This document shows, in pieces, positions 8,826 through 18,431 of a stretch of 64,000 nt of DNA. The position numbers were made by a program, and so were the translations under genes. Under the pieces are notes generated by a model. That model was given only the letters and a program-made list of their open reading frames with translations. It did no database searches and had not been told where the DNA came from. Source of the DNA: Necropsobacter rosorum (GTDB lineage Bacteria; Pseudomonadota; Gammaproteobacteria; Enterobacterales; Pasteurellaceae); the NCBI GenBank assembly GCA_000751835.1, contig CCMQ01000006.1, forward strand, positions 124,001 to 188,000, written 5' to 3'. Position 1 is the stretch's first letter. Every line of letters starts with the position of its first letter.

Positions 8826-9230
8826 ACAGATGATAAAAAATATAACGTTATTCATCATTCTCTATCCTCGCTTAAATTTTTATTACCCAAATAAACTGTC
8901 CGATAATAAAGCGCCGTAACATTTCCCATTAAATGAAATAAAAGTTAATAAACTGAACATTTGATATATTAAATTTCAATCCCTTTACAAAAGTTCAGCA
9001 GTAAATATTTTTACTTCGTTTATCAAAAACCTAAAATTTGTGATTAATCTCACGATTTTTAGATCTTTTTATTAAATCCATGTGAGATCGATCATATATT
9101 CAGGGATTCCTATATTGAGCAAATAATCATTATTTGTTAGTTTGTTCAAAATAATATTAATAAGGAAGCCCGCATTGCGATAAACGGATTTATTTAACAT
9201 TTCTATCTGCATAAGCTAAAGGAGATTGAT
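8826..9230 (+). promoter_or_regulatory. Upstream control region of the TRAP operon
   Basis: About 400 AT-rich bases without a gene. It holds two CRP-like sites, TGTGA-TTAATC-TCACG (9039-9054) and a weaker TGTGA-GATCGA-TCATA (9081-9096), centred 42 bases apart. A -10-like TATATT lies at 9111-9116. A perfect 8-1-8 palindrome with arms CAAATAAT and ATTATTTG lies at 9120-9136. The palindrome core ATAATCATTAT also occurs in the sit Fur box at 13698, so Fur or another dimeric repressor may bind it. AAAGGAG precedes the first gene. Confidence 0.55.
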
Positions 9231-10217
9231 ATGAAAATGAAGTTAATCAGACACCTCGCCATATTAATGGCACTCCCTATGATTGGCTTTTCTGCTCAGG
9301 CAAAAGAGCTGATTGTCTCAACCACTGCCAGCGCCGGCTCTTTACAATACAATACCACCCAGCATTTTGTTGATACGGCAAACAAAAAATTATCCGCCAT
9401 AAAATCCGATTACCAGCTCAAATTTTTTGGTTCAGGCCAATTGGGTTCCGATAAAGATACCCAGCAGAAATTAAAACTGGGTACGATTAATATCGCTTTA
9501 TTATCATCCACCTTAGCAACCAATATTCCTCAAATGGCTATTTTTGAATTACCATTTCTGATCACCAACCGCGCGCAATTAGCTAAAGTCGAAAGCGAGG
9601 TGTTTTATCCTTATATTGCGCCGGAAGCGGAGAAAAAAGGTTATAAAATTATCGGATTATGGGAAAACGGATTTCGAAATATTACCAATAACAGCCGCCC
9701 GATTAATAAACCGGAAGATTTAAAAGGTTTGAAAATCCGCACGCCGAACAGTTCATGGCGGTTAAAAATGTTTAAAGCCTGGGGCGCAAATCCGACACCG
9801 ATTCCGTTCGGTGATGTATTTATCGGGTTAAGAACCGGTGTAATAGACGGTCAGGAAAATCCGCTCACCAATATTTATGCCGCAAAATTACAGGAAGTAC
9901 AAAAATATCTGAGTATGACTAACCATGTTTATTCTCCGGCTTATTTAACCGCCGGAACGCAGTCATATAAAAAACTGCCGGCAGAGGTCAAAGAAATTAT
10001 TGAAGCTGCGGCAAAAGAAGCGCAATCATGGGCATATCATGAAGCGGAACAATTGGATAAACAGTTGGAAATGAAGCTCACCGAAAGCGGTATGCACTTA
10101 AATGTCGTTGATATTTCAGCCTTTATTGACGCCAGTAAACCGATTTATCAGGAATTTACAACCGAAGTGCCTAACGGTAAGTTCTTATTGGAAAAAACTC
10201 AAGACGCGATTAAATAA
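9231..10217 (+). CDS. TRAP transporter substrate-binding protein (DctP family)
   Basis: A 328-residue periplasmic solute-binding protein with a signal peptide ending SAQA (about residue 24). The DctP/TAXI hallmark region DLKGLKIRTPNS supplies the arginine that binds a substrate carboxylate, and PFGDVFIGLRTGVIDGQENP is the family core. It delivers an organic acid to the DctQM membrane proteins. The substrate cannot be told; YiaO/DctP-like lengths allow C4-dicarboxylates or sugar acids. It is not the SiaP sialic acid protein, because QM are separate genes here and no sialic acid genes adjoin. Start ATG 9231 follows AAGGAGATTGAT. Confidence 0.9.
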   Translation: MKMKLIRHLAILMALPMIGFSAQAKELIVSTTASAGSLQYNTTQHFVDTANKKLSAIKSDYQLKFFGSGQLGSDKDTQQKLKLGTINIALLSSTLATNIPQMAIFELPFLITNRAQLAKVESEVFYPYIAPEAEKKGYKIIGLWENGFRNITNNSRPINKPEDLKGLKIRTPNSSWRLKMFKAWGANPTPIPFGDVFIGLRTGVIDGQENPLTNIYAAKLQEVQKYLSMTNHVYSPAYLTAGTQSYKKLPAEVKEIIEAAAKEAQSWAYHEAEQLDKQLEMKLTESGMHLNVVDISAFIDASKPIYQEFTTEVPNGKFLLEKTQDAIK

Positions 10218-10237
10218 TACACATTGGGATCATACTT

Positions 10238-10798
10238 ATGGAAAGATTATTTAATGTCGTGAAGAAAATTCTAACCATCATTTCTTCATTAATTCTGGTC
10301 GCGTTGGCAATAATCATTATCCTGTCCATTTTCAGCCGCTTTTTCGGTGTGTCGCTGCATTGGTATGATGAAATTGCGGCGATTTTGCTCGCTTGGCTCA
10401 CCTTTTACGGCGGGGCATTATGCGCTATTAATCGCAGCCATATGGGATTCGGCAATCTGGTCGCCTCAATGCCGCTTGCGCTGAAAAAAGCAGTATTCGT
10501 TTTAAATGAAATCATTATTATCGGTTTCTTTGCCCTGCTGGCATGGGCCGGTTTTTACATTTTATCCGTTTTCGGCGAAGAAACGCTGACCAGTCTTGAT
10601 TTTATACCGTTAGCGGTCACCCAATCCGCCTTACCGATCGGTTGCGTATTATTCATTATTGCGGAGCTGTTATCCATGCCAAAAGCATTTCATGCGATCA
10701 TGGCGGGTAAAACGCAAGATGATGAAGAAATCGAACAAGCGCTAAAAGACGTCACCGACAGTGCGGATATGCAAATGGCTAAGGAGAAAATACAATGA
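10238..10798 (+). CDS. TRAP transporter small membrane subunit (DctQ family)
   Basis: A 186-residue protein with four predicted membrane helices, about residues 10-32, 47-66, 85-108 and 125-147, and a charged cytoplasmic tail. DctQ subunits bridge the large permease and the binding protein. It starts 20 bases after the binding protein gene and overlaps the next gene by 4 bases, so the three are one operon. Confidence 0.88.
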   Translation: MERLFNVVKKILTIISSLILVALAIIIILSIFSRFFGVSLHWYDEIAAILLAWLTFYGGALCAINRSHMGFGNLVASMPLALKKAVFVLNEIIIIGFFALLAWAGFYILSVFGEETLTSLDFIPLAVTQSALPIGCVLFIIAELLSMPKAFHAIMAGKTQDDEEIEQALKDVTDSADMQMAKEKIQ

Positions 10799-12075
10799 TT
10801 GCATTTTTAGTGTTAATCGGCTTAATTTTACTCGTTATGATCAACGTGCCGATCGCAGTTGCCATCGGCGTGGTCTCCGTGCTGGGCATGTTAGCCACAA
10901 ACAGCTTCGATTCCGTTTATAATATCGCATTATCGATTTTTGACGGTGCCGCCAACTTTTCCTTATTGGCCATTCCCCTCTTTATCTTAGCCGGCACCTT
11001 AATGAATACCGGAGGCATTTCGGTCAGGCTGATTAATTTTGTTAATGCCATTATCGGTTTTATTCGCGGCGGACTGGCGATGGTGAATGTCGGGGTCTCG
11101 ATGATTTTTGCCGAAATCTCCGGTTCTTCCGTGGCGGATGTTGCGGCATTGGGGTCGATTTTAATTCCGGCAATGAAAAAACGGGGTTATAAAGCGACCT
11201 TTTCTGCCGCCGTAACCTCTTCCTCCGCCTCACTGGCGGTGATTATTCCGCCGTCATTGCCGATGATTATTTACGGCGCCATGGCCGATGTATCGATTTC
11301 CAAGCTCTTTATTGCCGGCTTAGCCGCCGGCGGACTGGCATCCATCGGCATGTTTATGGTCTGTTACTATTACGCGGTGAAATACAATTTACCGCGGGAA
11401 GAATCCTTTAGCCTGCGTAAATTGTGCGAATCCTTTAAAGATGCCATCTGGGCATTAACCCTACCGGCAATTATTTTAGGCGGTATCATCAGCGGTTTCA
11501 CCACCGCCACGGAAGCCGCCGGACTAGCCGTATTGCTGGCATTGATCATCGGTTTCTTTATCTATAAAGAGCTTACTTTCGCTTCTTTCCGCAAAGCGGT
11601 GGTAGAAAGCGTGAACGGTACTTCCGTTGTGATGTTATTGGTCGCGACTTCCGCCGCCTTGGGATTGTTTCTGACCGAGCAGGAAGTTCCTCAGCATATG
11701 GCATCTGCGATTTTGGGCATCTCGGATAATAAATATATCGTACTCATGATGCTGAATATGATGTTATTTATTATCGGCATGTTCCTGCACGGTGCCGCCG
11801 CCATTATTCTGGTCGTGCCGATTGTAATGCCACTTATCGCCCAATTGGGTATCGACCCTATTCATTTCGGCATTATCCTCACCTTAAATATCGCCGTGGG
11901 ACAACAAACGCCCCCAGTGGCCAGCGTACTCATTACGGCTTCATCAATCGCTAAAAAAGATATCTGGAGCGTCACCAAAGACAACCTGTGGTTTATTTTA
12001 GTGTTGTTGTTTACATTAATGGCGGTCACTTATATCCCGGCCTTAACCGTGGGAATGGTCAATCTGTTGTACTAA
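10795..12075 (+). CDS. TRAP transporter large permease (DctM family)
   Basis: A 426-residue permease with about twelve hydrophobic segments, importing the substrate with sodium symport. Family blocks include GSSVADVAALGSILIPAM, SSASLAVIIPPSLPMIIYG, and the late VGQQTPPVAS motif conserved in DctM. It begins with ATG inside an ATGA overlap with dctQ. A terminator lies 16 bases after the stop. The regulator and catabolic genes for the substrate are not nearby. Confidence 0.92.
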   Translation: MIAFLVLIGLILLVMINVPIAVAIGVVSVLGMLATNSFDSVYNIALSIFDGAANFSLLAIPLFILAGTLMNTGGISVRLINFVNAIIGFIRGGLAMVNVGVSMIFAEISGSSVADVAALGSILIPAMKKRGYKATFSAAVTSSSASLAVIIPPSLPMIIYGAMADVSISKLFIAGLAAGGLASIGMFMVCYYYAVKYNLPREESFSLRKLCESFKDAIWALTLPAIILGGIISGFTTATEAAGLAVLLALIIGFFIYKELTFASFRKAVVESVNGTSVVMLLVATSAALGLFLTEQEVPQHMASAILGISDNKYIVLMMLNMMLFIIGMFLHGAAAIILVVPIVMPLIAQLGIDPIHFGIILTLNIAVGQQTPPVASVLITASSIAKKDIWSVTKDNLWFILVLLFTLMAVTYIPALTVGMVNLLY

Positions 12076-12090
12076 AATAGATGCTTAACA

Positions 12091-12120
12091 TCACCTCATA
12101 ATATATGGGGTGATAATTTT
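12091..12120 (+). terminator. Terminator of the TRAP operon
   Basis: TCACCTCA (12091-12098) and TGGGGTGA (12106-12113), eight pairs with one G-U, followed by TAATTTTGTCTTTTTT. Confidence 0.8.
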
Positions 12121-12271
12121 GTCTTTTTTATTGCCAATATATTTCCGACGAATGTTGCAAAAACGCTGAAATTTTTCACCGCACTTTTAGCGCAATAAGG
12201 TTCATCAAGCTCATTTTTAAACCCGATTGAAACAGCCGCCAAAATGCAAGAAGGAAAGAAAAAGCGGAAAA

Positions 12272-12316
12272 TAAAAAACTGCAAGCACTTGGGTTTAATC
12301 CCTTCTGCTTACAGTT
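12272..12316 (-). terminator. Terminator of tRNA-Ser
   Basis: On the minus strand AACTGTAAGCA (12316-12306) pairs with TGCTTGCAGTT (12287-12277), eleven pairs with one G-U, followed by six or more T. It starts nine bases downstream of the tRNA CCA end. Confidence 0.85.
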
Positions 12317-12324
12317 TAATAAAA

Positions 12325-12414
12325 TGGCGGAGGAAGTGAGATTTGAACTCACGGAGGGCGTAAACCCTCGCCGGTTTTCGAAACCGGTGCCTTCGACCGC
12401 TCGACCATTCCTCC
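12325..12414 (-). tRNA. tRNA-Ser, anticodon CGA
   Basis: A 90-base cloverleaf on the minus strand including an encoded 3' CCA. The acceptor stem GGAGGAA pairs with TTCCTCC. The anticodon arm is CCGGT-TTCGAAA-ACCGG, giving anticodon CGA. The variable arm is long (GAGGG...CCCTC), as in serine tRNAs, and the T arm is GTGAG-TTCAAAT-CTCAC. It reads UCG codons. Confidence 0.95.
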
Positions 12415-12431
12415 ATGCGATTTGGCAAAAT

Positions 12432-12461
12432 ATAGTACAGATAAGGTCGCGAGTAAATCAA
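12432..12461 (-). promoter_or_regulatory. Promoter of tRNA-Ser
   Basis: Minus-strand -35 TTGATT (12461-12456), 18-base spacer, -10 TACTAT (12437-12432). The predicted start is about 11 bases before the mature tRNA end. Confidence 0.6.
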
Positions 12462-12613
12462 AAAATCATATTTAGCCTATTAAAAGCTGATAATTTATTC
12501 GTTTCGGGTGAATTTCAAACAACAGTAATGAAAAAGATGCCGCCGATACATTGACTTTTAATAGGTTAACCAGTACTTTATGGCAATGTATTGATTATTA
12601 CACAGGAGATTTT

Positions 12614-13276
12614 ATGCAATCACGAATTATTGTTGACACCAGAGAAGCATCGGTTTTAGCAACCAATAAAGTATTACGGAATACCTATTTTCTGCTTGCT
12701 TTAACATTGACGTTCTCCGCTCTCGTGGCTTTTGCGGCAATGGCATTTAATCTGCCGCCGTTGCATTACGGTATTTTATTGATCGGTTTTTATGGATTGC
12801 TGTTTCTAAACAACGCCTTGGCTAACAGTGCATGGGGTATTCTGTCCACATTTGCGCTGACCGGATTTCTGGGTTATTCCCTCGGCCCGATATTAAACGC
12901 TTATGTCGGCGCAGGATTAGGTGAGCTGATCGTTTTCGCGCTTGCCGGTACCGCAGCGGTATTTTTTGCCTGCTCCGCTTATGTTTTAACCACCAAAAAA
13001 GATATGTCATTCCTATCCGGCATGATGTTTACCCTTTTCATCGTGCTGATTGTCGGAATGATTGCAAGTTTCTTCTTTAATATGCCGGGATTTTATGTCG
13101 CGTTAAGCGCATTATTTATCGTGTTCTCCAGCATGGCGATTTTATATGAAACCAGCAATATTGTGCACGGCGGCGAAACCAATTATATTCGTGCCACAGT
13201 CAGTTTATACGTATCGCTGTATAATATTTTCGTCAGTTTGCTAAACTTACTGCGTATTTTTGGCAGCGACGATTAG
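12614..13276 (+). CDS. yccA: Bax inhibitor-1 family inner membrane protein YccA
   Basis: A 220-residue protein with seven hydrophobic segments. E. coli YccA is an FtsH substrate and modulator that protects the SecY translocon. Typical family features are the short charged N-terminus, [20 protein letters not shown], and the C-terminal DAT-like [21 protein letters not shown] block. Start ATG 12614 has AGGAG 6 bases upstream; an earlier in-frame ATG at 12551 has no ribosome site. It is next to tusE, as in E. coli. Confidence 0.92.
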   Translation: MQSRIIVDTREASVLATNKVLRNTYFLLALTLTFSALVAFAAMAFNLPPLHYGILLIGFYGLLFLNNALANSAWGILSTFALTGFLGYSLGPILNAYVGAGLGELIVFALAGTAAVFFACSAYVLTTKKDMSFLSGMMFTLFIVLIVGMIASFFFNMPGFYVALSALFIVFSSMAILYETSNIVHGGETNYIRATVSLYVSLYNIFVSLLNLLRIFGSDD

Positions 13277-13300
13277 TTATCGGTTCAATAGGTAAATTCG

Positions 13301-13322
13301 ACGCCCCTTTATAGGGGCGTTT
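13301..13322 (+). terminator. Weak terminator after yccA
   Basis: ACGCCCC (13301-13307) and GGGGCGT (13314-13320) with a TTTATA loop, followed by only TTCC. A partial stop before tusE is possible. Confidence 0.55.
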
Positions 13323-13357
13323 CCGTATAATAATCACATTCAACACAGTGTAAAATT

Positions 13358-13687
13358 ATGTTAATCGTAAATGAGTTACAAATTGCAACGGATTCGGAAG
13401 GCTATCTGCTTGATCTGAACCAATGGTGTCCTGAGGTGGCGTTGGCCATCGCACAGCAGGAAAATCTGACATTAACCGACGCCCACTGGGAAGTTATTCA
13501 CTTCGTGCGGGCGTTTTATCAGGAATATAAAACCTCCCCGGCAATCCGAATGTTAGTTAAGGCCATGGCGCAAAAGCTGGGAGAAGAGAAAGGAAACAGC
13601 CGCTATCTACAGCGCCTTTTTCCTGACGGGCCGGCAAAACAGGCCACCAAACTGGCCGGCTTACCGAAACCGGCAAAATGCCTGTAA
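13358..13687 (+). CDS. tusE: tRNA 2-thiouridine synthesis sulfur-relay protein TusE (DsrC family)
   Basis: A 109-residue cytoplasmic protein that accepts sulfur from TusBCD and passes it to MnmA for the s2U34 modification of tRNAs. The C-terminus GLPKPAKCL carries the invariant penultimate cysteine (Cys108), the persulfide carrier. The internal [17 protein letters not shown] block is typical of DsrC/TusE. It follows yccA as in E. coli. Confidence 0.94.
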   Translation: MLIVNELQIATDSEGYLLDLNQWCPEVALAIAQQENLTLTDAHWEVIHFVRAFYQEYKTSPAIRMLVKAMAQKLGEEKGNSRYLQRLFPDGPAKQATKLAGLPKPAKCL

Positions 13688-13697
13688 TTTAAAATTT

Positions 13698-13740
13698 GAT
13701 AATCATTATCATTTACAATAAATTAATAACCCTATATAAT
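13698..13740 (+). promoter_or_regulatory. Fur-box-controlled promoter of sitABCD
   Basis: A 6-1-6 palindrome GATAATCATTATC (13698-13710) matches the core of the Fur consensus. It directly abuts the -35 TTTACA (13712-13717), which is followed after exactly 17 bases by a perfect -10 TATAAT (13735-13740). Iron-loaded Fur would block RNA polymerase here. MntR control is also possible, as for other sit operons, but no second palindrome was seen. Confidence 0.8.
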
Positions 13741-13778
13741 GTGCCGGCACTTAACAACTTATATTTAAAGGAGAAATT

Positions 13779-14660
13779 ATGTCACGCTTATTGATATTGA
13801 TTAGTGCCGCATTATTTACATTGTTCAGCCTGCCGGGCTATGCCAAGTTTAAGGTCGTCACCACATTCACCATTATTCAGGATATTGCGCAGAATATCGC
13901 CGGTGATGCCGCGACGGTCGAATCCATTACGAAACCCGGTGCGGAAATTCATGATTATGAACCCACTCCGAAAGATATTGTAAAAACCCAATCCGCGGAT
14001 CTGGTCTTATGGAACGGTTTAAATCTGGAACGCTGGTTCGAACGTTTCTTCCAGAATGTTCAGGATAAACCTTCCGTTGTCGTCACCGAAGGGATTACAC
14101 CGATTTCAATTTTTGAAGGCCCCTATAAAAACGCCCCGAATCCGCACGCTTGGATGTCGCCGACCAACGCGTTAATTTATATTGAAAACATTAAAAACGC
14201 ATTGGTGAAATACGATCCGCAAAATGCCGATACTTACCGCCGCAATGCAGAAAATTATGCTCAACAAATCAAAGCATTGGATGAGCCGCTACGCAAAAAA
14301 CTGACTCAGATCCCGCAGCAGCAACGCTGGCTGGCGACCAGCGAAGGCGCATTCAGCTATCTGGCGCAGGATTACGGTTTGCAGGAAGTGTATTTATGGC
14401 CGATTAATGCGGAACAGCAAGGCACCCCGCAGCAAGTGCGTCATATGATCGATCTGGTGAAAAAACATCATATTCCGGTTGTCTTCAGCGAAAGCACCAT
14501 TTCGCCAAAACCGGCACAACAAGTGGCAAAAGAAAGCGGTGCGAAATACGGCGGTGTGCTTTATGTGGATTCCTTATCCGCCGCCGACGGCCCGGTACCG
14601 ACATACATCGATTTACTCAATACCACCGTCACCACCATTGTAAAAGGATTTGAAAAATAA
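13779..14660 (+). CDS. sitA: Mn/Fe ABC transporter periplasmic binding protein SitA/YfeA
   Basis: A 293-residue cluster A-I metal-binding protein with a signal peptide ending GYA (residue 22). Metal ligand histidines are H58 in GAEIHDYEP and H123 in NPHAWMSP; a Glu in TSEGAF and an Asp in VDSLSA complete the usual His-His-Glu-Asp site of Mn(II)/Fe(II) binders. There is no histidine-rich loop as in zinc binders (ZnuA). First gene of a four-gene operon, overlapping sitB by one base. Confidence 0.93.
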   Translation: MSRLLILISAALFTLFSLPGYAKFKVVTTFTIIQDIAQNIAGDAATVESITKPGAEIHDYEPTPKDIVKTQSADLVLWNGLNLERWFERFFQNVQDKPSVVVTEGITPISIFEGPYKNAPNPHAWMSPTNALIYIENIKNALVKYDPQNADTYRRNAENYAQQIKALDEPLRKKLTQIPQQQRWLATSEGAFSYLAQDYGLQEVYLWPINAEQQGTPQQVRHMIDLVKKHHIPVVFSESTISPKPAQQVAKESGAKYGGVLYVDSLSAADGPVPTYIDLLNTTVTTIVKGFEK

Positions 14661-15589
14661 TGTCGTCTCAAACCCCAGCTTCGATTTCGGTTGAAAACGT
14701 AACAGTACGTTACAACAACGGTCATACTGCCATTCATGATGTGTCCTTTGAATTGCAGGGCGGCACGACCTGTGCCTTGGTTGGGGTGAACGGCAGCGGA
14801 AAATCCACCCTGTTTAAAAGCCTGATGGGATTAATCAAACCGCAGCAAGGTACCATTCGGTTATGCGGTTTGCCTATCTCTCAGGCGTTAAAGCAGAACA
14901 TGGTGGCCTATGTCCCGCAAAGCGAAGATGTGGACTGGCAGTTTCCCGTGTCGGTTTACGATGTCGTGATGATGGGACGTTACGGCTATATGAATTTCCT
15001 GCGGATACCGAAAACCCTTGATAAACAGGAAATTCAGCGCGCTATGCAGCGGCTGGGTATCGAACACTTGGCAGCGCGGCAAATCGGCGAGCTGTCGGGC
15101 GGTCAGAAAAAACGGGTATTTCTCGCCCGCGCGTTGGCGCAGCAAAGCCGTATTATTTTACTGGACGAACCCTTTACCGGCGTGGACGTGCAAACGGAAA
15201 ACGCGATTATGGAGTTATTGGCGCAGTTACGCACCGAAGGATATCTCATTTTAGTTTCCACCCATAATTTAGGTTCCGTTCCCGATTATTGCGATCAGGT
15301 GGTAATGATCAACCGCACCGTACTGGCAAAAGGCAGCACGGAAACCACCTTCACCCAGCAGCACCTTGAATTGGTGTTCGGCGGTGTGCTGCGTAATGTT
15401 AAACTGCTGGGACGCGATCTGCATGATGATGAAGACAGCCGTTCAGTGACCGTATTAACGGATGATGAATTGCCGGCGGTGTTTTACGGGCAGACGAAAA
15501 ATGATCCGCCGGCGCCGATCACGAAAGAACATCCGGCCGGGACGGAGCATGAAAAAAGCCGGTCGGCTAAGGAAAACCACGCATGTTAG
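14660..15589 (+). CDS. sitB: Mn/Fe ABC transporter ATP-binding protein SitB/YfeB
   Basis: A 309-residue ATPase energising the uptake of Mn/Fe. Walker A is GVNGSGKST (about 41-49), the Q-loop lies in [10 protein letters not shown], the signature is LSGGQKKR and Walker B is IILLDEP followed by FTGVD. The last ~60 residues extend beyond the nucleotide-binding fold; they are rich in D/E/H ([19 protein letters not shown]) and end HAC. Extensions of this kind occur in YfeB proteins; whether it senses metal is unknown. It overlaps sitC by 7 bases. Confidence 0.93.
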   Translation: MSSQTPASISVENVTVRYNNGHTAIHDVSFELQGGTTCALVGVNGSGKSTLFKSLMGLIKPQQGTIRLCGLPISQALKQNMVAYVPQSEDVDWQFPVSVYDVVMMGRYGYMNFLRIPKTLDKQEIQRAMQRLGIEHLAARQIGELSGGQKKRVFLARALAQQSRIILLDEPFTGVDVQTENAIMELLAQLRTEGYLILVSTHNLGSVPDYCDQVVMINRTVLAKGSTETTFTQQHLELVFGGVLRNVKLLGRDLHDDEDSRSVTVLTDDELPAVFYGQTKNDPPAPITKEHPAGTEHEKSRSAKENHAC

Positions 15590-16440
15590 CGACGTTACTC
15601 GAACCGTTTTCCTACGACTATATGTTAAAAGCGCTGATTTTAAGCGCCACCGTAGGGGGAATCTGCGCATTCTTGTCCGCCTATTTAATGCTGAAAGGCT
15701 GGTCGCTGATCGGCGATGCCCTTTCTCATTCCGTGGTTCCCGGTGTGGCCATTGCTTATTCACTTGCCCTGCCCTATGCGCTGGGCGCATTTTTTGCCGG
15801 AATTTTAGCCGCACTTTCGATTCTGTGGATCAAATCCATTTCAAAATTGCGCGAAGACGCCATTATCGGCTTTATCTTCACCACCTTTTTCGCCATCGGA
15901 TTGCTCATCATTTCGTTAAATCCGACCTCGGTCAACGTACAGGAAATTATTTTAGGCAACATTCTCGGTATTGCCGACGAAGACATTATTCAGGTTGCCA
16001 TTATTATTGCAATTTGTCTGGTTTTACTGCTGATCTTCTGGAAAGATCTTTTATTGGTATTTTTTGATGAAACCCATGCCGCTTCCGTCGGGTTATCGCC
16101 GTTTTATTATAAACTGCTGTTTTTCGTCTTACTCAGCGCCTGCGTGGTCGCCGCCTTGCAGACTGTCGGTGCCATCTTGGTCATCGCCATGGTGATCACT
16201 CCCGGCGCAACGGCATATTTATTAACCGATCGTTTTAAAACGCTGGTCGCTATCGCCGTCTCGCTCGGCATTGTTACCAGCGCACTGGGGGTTTATATCA
16301 GCTACTATCTGGATGGCGCCACCGGGGGATTAATTGTCTGTTTTCAGACCGCACTTTTTCTTATGGCTTTTTTGTTCTCGCCTAAATACGGTTTACTTGC
16401 ACAAAAACGCCCGGTCACACAGGCGGTGCCGCATGAATAA
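15583..16440 (+). CDS. sitC: Mn/Fe ABC transporter permease SitC/YfeC
   Basis: A 285-residue ABC-3 family permease with about eight membrane segments. The conserved block [23 protein letters not shown] marks the family, and the [20 protein letters not shown] block is in the coupling region. It is homologous to the next gene (sitD); the two form a heterodimeric channel. Overlaps on both sides show a compact operon. Confidence 0.93.
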   Translation: MLATLLEPFSYDYMLKALILSATVGGICAFLSAYLMLKGWSLIGDALSHSVVPGVAIAYSLALPYALGAFFAGILAALSILWIKSISKLREDAIIGFIFTTFFAIGLLIISLNPTSVNVQEIILGNILGIADEDIIQVAIIIAICLVLLLIFWKDLLLVFFDETHAASVGLSPFYYKLLFFVLLSACVVAALQTVGAILVIAMVITPGATAYLLTDRFKTLVAIAVSLGIVTSALGVYISYYLDGATGGLIVCFQTALFLMAFLFSPKYGLLAQKRPVTQAVPHE

Positions 16441-17257
16441 TATCCTCGACTGGTTTCTTGAACCCTTTGCCTACCCTTTCATGCAAAACGCGCTGTTAAC
16501 CGCGCTTATCGTGGCGATTATCTGCGCCGTGCTGTCCTGTTATCTGATTCTGAAAGGCTGGGCGCTGATGGGCGATGCCGTTTCCCATGCGGTGCTGCCC
16601 GGTATCGTACTTGCCTATTTGCTCGGCCTGCCGCTTGCCGTCGGCGCCTTTGCCTCCGGTCTGACCTGTGCGTTAAGCATCGGCTATTTAAAAGAAAACA
16701 GCCGTATTAAAGAAGATACCGTGATGGGGATTGTTTTTTCCGGCATGTTTGCATTAGGTCTGGTGCTGTTTACTAAAGTGGATACCGATCAGCATCTTAT
16801 GCATATCCTGTTCGGCAATCTGCTCGGCGTCAGTTCAGCCGAATTATGGCAGACCTTTATCACGGCCGGCCTGATTTTACTTCTCATCTTACTGAAAAGA
16901 CGGGATTTTCTGCTTTATTGTTTTGATCCCAGCCATACCCGTGTTGCCGGCCTGTCTCCGCGCCTGTTGCATTACGGCTTACTCATCTTACTGGCGCTCA
17001 CCATTATCAGCGCAATGCAGGTGGTCGGCGTGATTCTGGTGGTGGCGATGCTGATTTCACCGGGCATCACCGCTTACACCCTGAGCAAACGCTTCGACAC
17101 CATGCTGATCATCGCCGTGTCGGTTTCGATTACCACCAGTATTCTGGGCACCATTATCAGCTATCATATCGACGGTGCGACCGGCGCCTGTATTATCCTG
17201 TTACAGGCGATGTTCTTCCTGCTCGCATTATGCTACAGCAAGCTGAAAAACCGTTAA
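16433..17257 (+). CDS. sitD: Mn/Fe ABC transporter permease SitD/YfeD
   Basis: A 274-residue ABC-3 permease, paralogous to sitC, with LKGWALMGDAVSHAVLPGIV near the N-terminus. Start ATG 16433 ([16 protein letters not shown]) is chosen because it aligns with the SitC start and overlaps sitC by 8 bases; an earlier in-frame ATG lies deep in sitC. Its stop overlaps the stop of the convergent acylphosphatase gene by four bases, leaving no room for a separate terminator. Confidence 0.93.
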   Translation: MNNILDWFLEPFAYPFMQNALLTALIVAIICAVLSCYLILKGWALMGDAVSHAVLPGIVLAYLLGLPLAVGAFASGLTCALSIGYLKENSRIKEDTVMGIVFSGMFALGLVLFTKVDTDQHLMHILFGNLLGVSSAELWQTFITAGLILLLILLKRRDFLLYCFDPSHTRVAGLSPRLLHYGLLILLALTIISAMQVVGVILVVAMLISPGITAYTLSKRFDTMLIIAVSVSITTSILGTIISYHIDGATGACIILLQAMFFLLALCYSKLKNR

Positions 17258-17526
17258 TGGCGCACGGAAAACTCATTAAACGTTTGTTCACCGCTATAAT
17301 CCTGCTCGATGACACGTTTCACCACGGCGGTGCGCGGCCCTTTTTGCAGCCAGCCGCGTAATGCCTCAAGCTGAGATGGCGAGCCGATGGCCACCACCTG
17401 TACGCTGCCGTCGGGCAAATTTCTGACCATACCGCGCACGCCGATTTTAACCGCCTCGCGCCAAGTAAAAAAACGAAAACCGACGCCCTGCACCATGCCA
17501 TAAACGGTAAATTGTTTCTTTAACAT
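17254..17526 (-). CDS. yccX: Acylphosphatase YccX
   Basis: A 90-residue acylphosphatase that hydrolyses acyl phosphates. The active-site loop YGMVQGVGFRFF carries the catalytic arginine, and GMVRNLPDGSVQ carries the catalytic asparagine. Start ATG 17526 is preceded by GGAGGAAAAT; earlier in-frame starts lack a ribosome site. In E. coli yccX neighbours tusE; here sitABCD lies between them. Confidence 0.92.
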   Translation of the reverse strand: MLKKQFTVYGMVQGVGFRFFTWREAVKIGVRGMVRNLPDGSVQVVAIGSPSQLEALRGWLQKGPRTAVVKRVIEQDYSGEQTFNEFSVRH

Positions 17527-17703
17527 ATTTTCCTCCGTCATTTGCTTATCGCCGTTCAACTCAGGTAAAAAAATAAAAATTTTTCCTTGAAAACGAATTT
17601 TCCTATTTCCATTTTTCTTAAATTAGAATAGCATACGGCTAACACTTTATCGAATAGAGTGCGTTAGAATTAAAAGACATTATCCCATCATAGAGGAGCA
17701 AGT

Positions 17704-18360
17704 ATGAAATTTCGGTTCGCTGCATTGGCTAGCGCAGCTTTATTAACCAGCACGGCAAGCTTTGCAGGTGTTGTGAGCAGCTCATCAAACGTTGATTTTC
17801 TGGCTATCGACGGACAAAAAGCAAGTAAATCATTATTAAAATCAGCCAAATCTTTTAATGTTAATGATACTCAAACCCACCAGGTTGTGGTTCGCGTCAG
17901 CGAAGTGGTGAAAGCCGGTTCCGATCGTTCATTATTCGAATCCAATCCGGTTATCGTCACCTTCCAAGGTTCGGCCGAAGATATCGTCATCTCCGCGCCG
18001 CGCATTGAAACCGAACGTGATGCCGCCGCCTTTAATCAGAAACCGGAAATTATGGTGAAAACCGTATCCGGTAAAGCGATTTCAAACAAGCAGGACACGT
18101 TAAAACAGGAAGGCTTTTTGCCGGGCGCCAATTTAATTGAAAATCTTTCCGAATATAACGCTTCCGGTGCAACGGCTTCCGTGCCGTCATTGGCAACCAG
18201 TGCGATTCCTGCCGCCGTGCCGGGATTTGCCAAAGCGCAAAAAGGTAAAGTGGTGGTACAGGGCGAAAACGTGGCTGAACAGCAGCTGCAATATTGGTTC
18301 CAGCAGGCGGACAAAGACACTCAGGCCCGCTTCCTTGATTGGGCGAAAAAACAAAAATAA
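17704..18360 (+). CDS. yccT: DUF2057 family periplasmic protein YccT
   Basis: A 218-residue secreted protein with a signal peptide ending SFA (about residue 21). It belongs to the UPF0319/DUF2057 family; E. coli YccT (CsgI) modulates curli subunit polymerisation, but no curli genes are seen here, so the role is open. Its location just before mgsA matches E. coli. AGAGGAGCAAGT precedes the ATG. The C-terminal half has Ala/Val/Gly-rich low complexity (about 150-185). Confidence 0.85.
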   Translation: MKFRFAALASAALLTSTASFAGVVSSSSNVDFLAIDGQKASKSLLKSAKSFNVNDTQTHQVVVRVSEVVKAGSDRSLFESNPVIVTFQGSAEDIVISAPRIETERDAAAFNQKPEIMVKTVSGKAISNKQDTLKQEGFLPGANLIENLSEYNASGATASVPSLATSAIPAAVPGFAKAQKGKVVVQGENVAEQQLQYWFQQADKDTQARFLDWAKKQK

Positions 18361-18431
18361 TTTTTTGTTTTGATGCTTATCTTGATCTTAAAGTGGGCCC
18401 GGTTGCTCACTTTTTTATTATGGAGACCGCT

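Noticed and set aside
9231-12075. Sialic acid TRAP transporter (SiaPQM), common in Pasteurellaceae
   Set aside because: Q and M are separate genes, and no nan/sia genes adjoin; the binding protein lacks the SiaP signature as far as it can be read.
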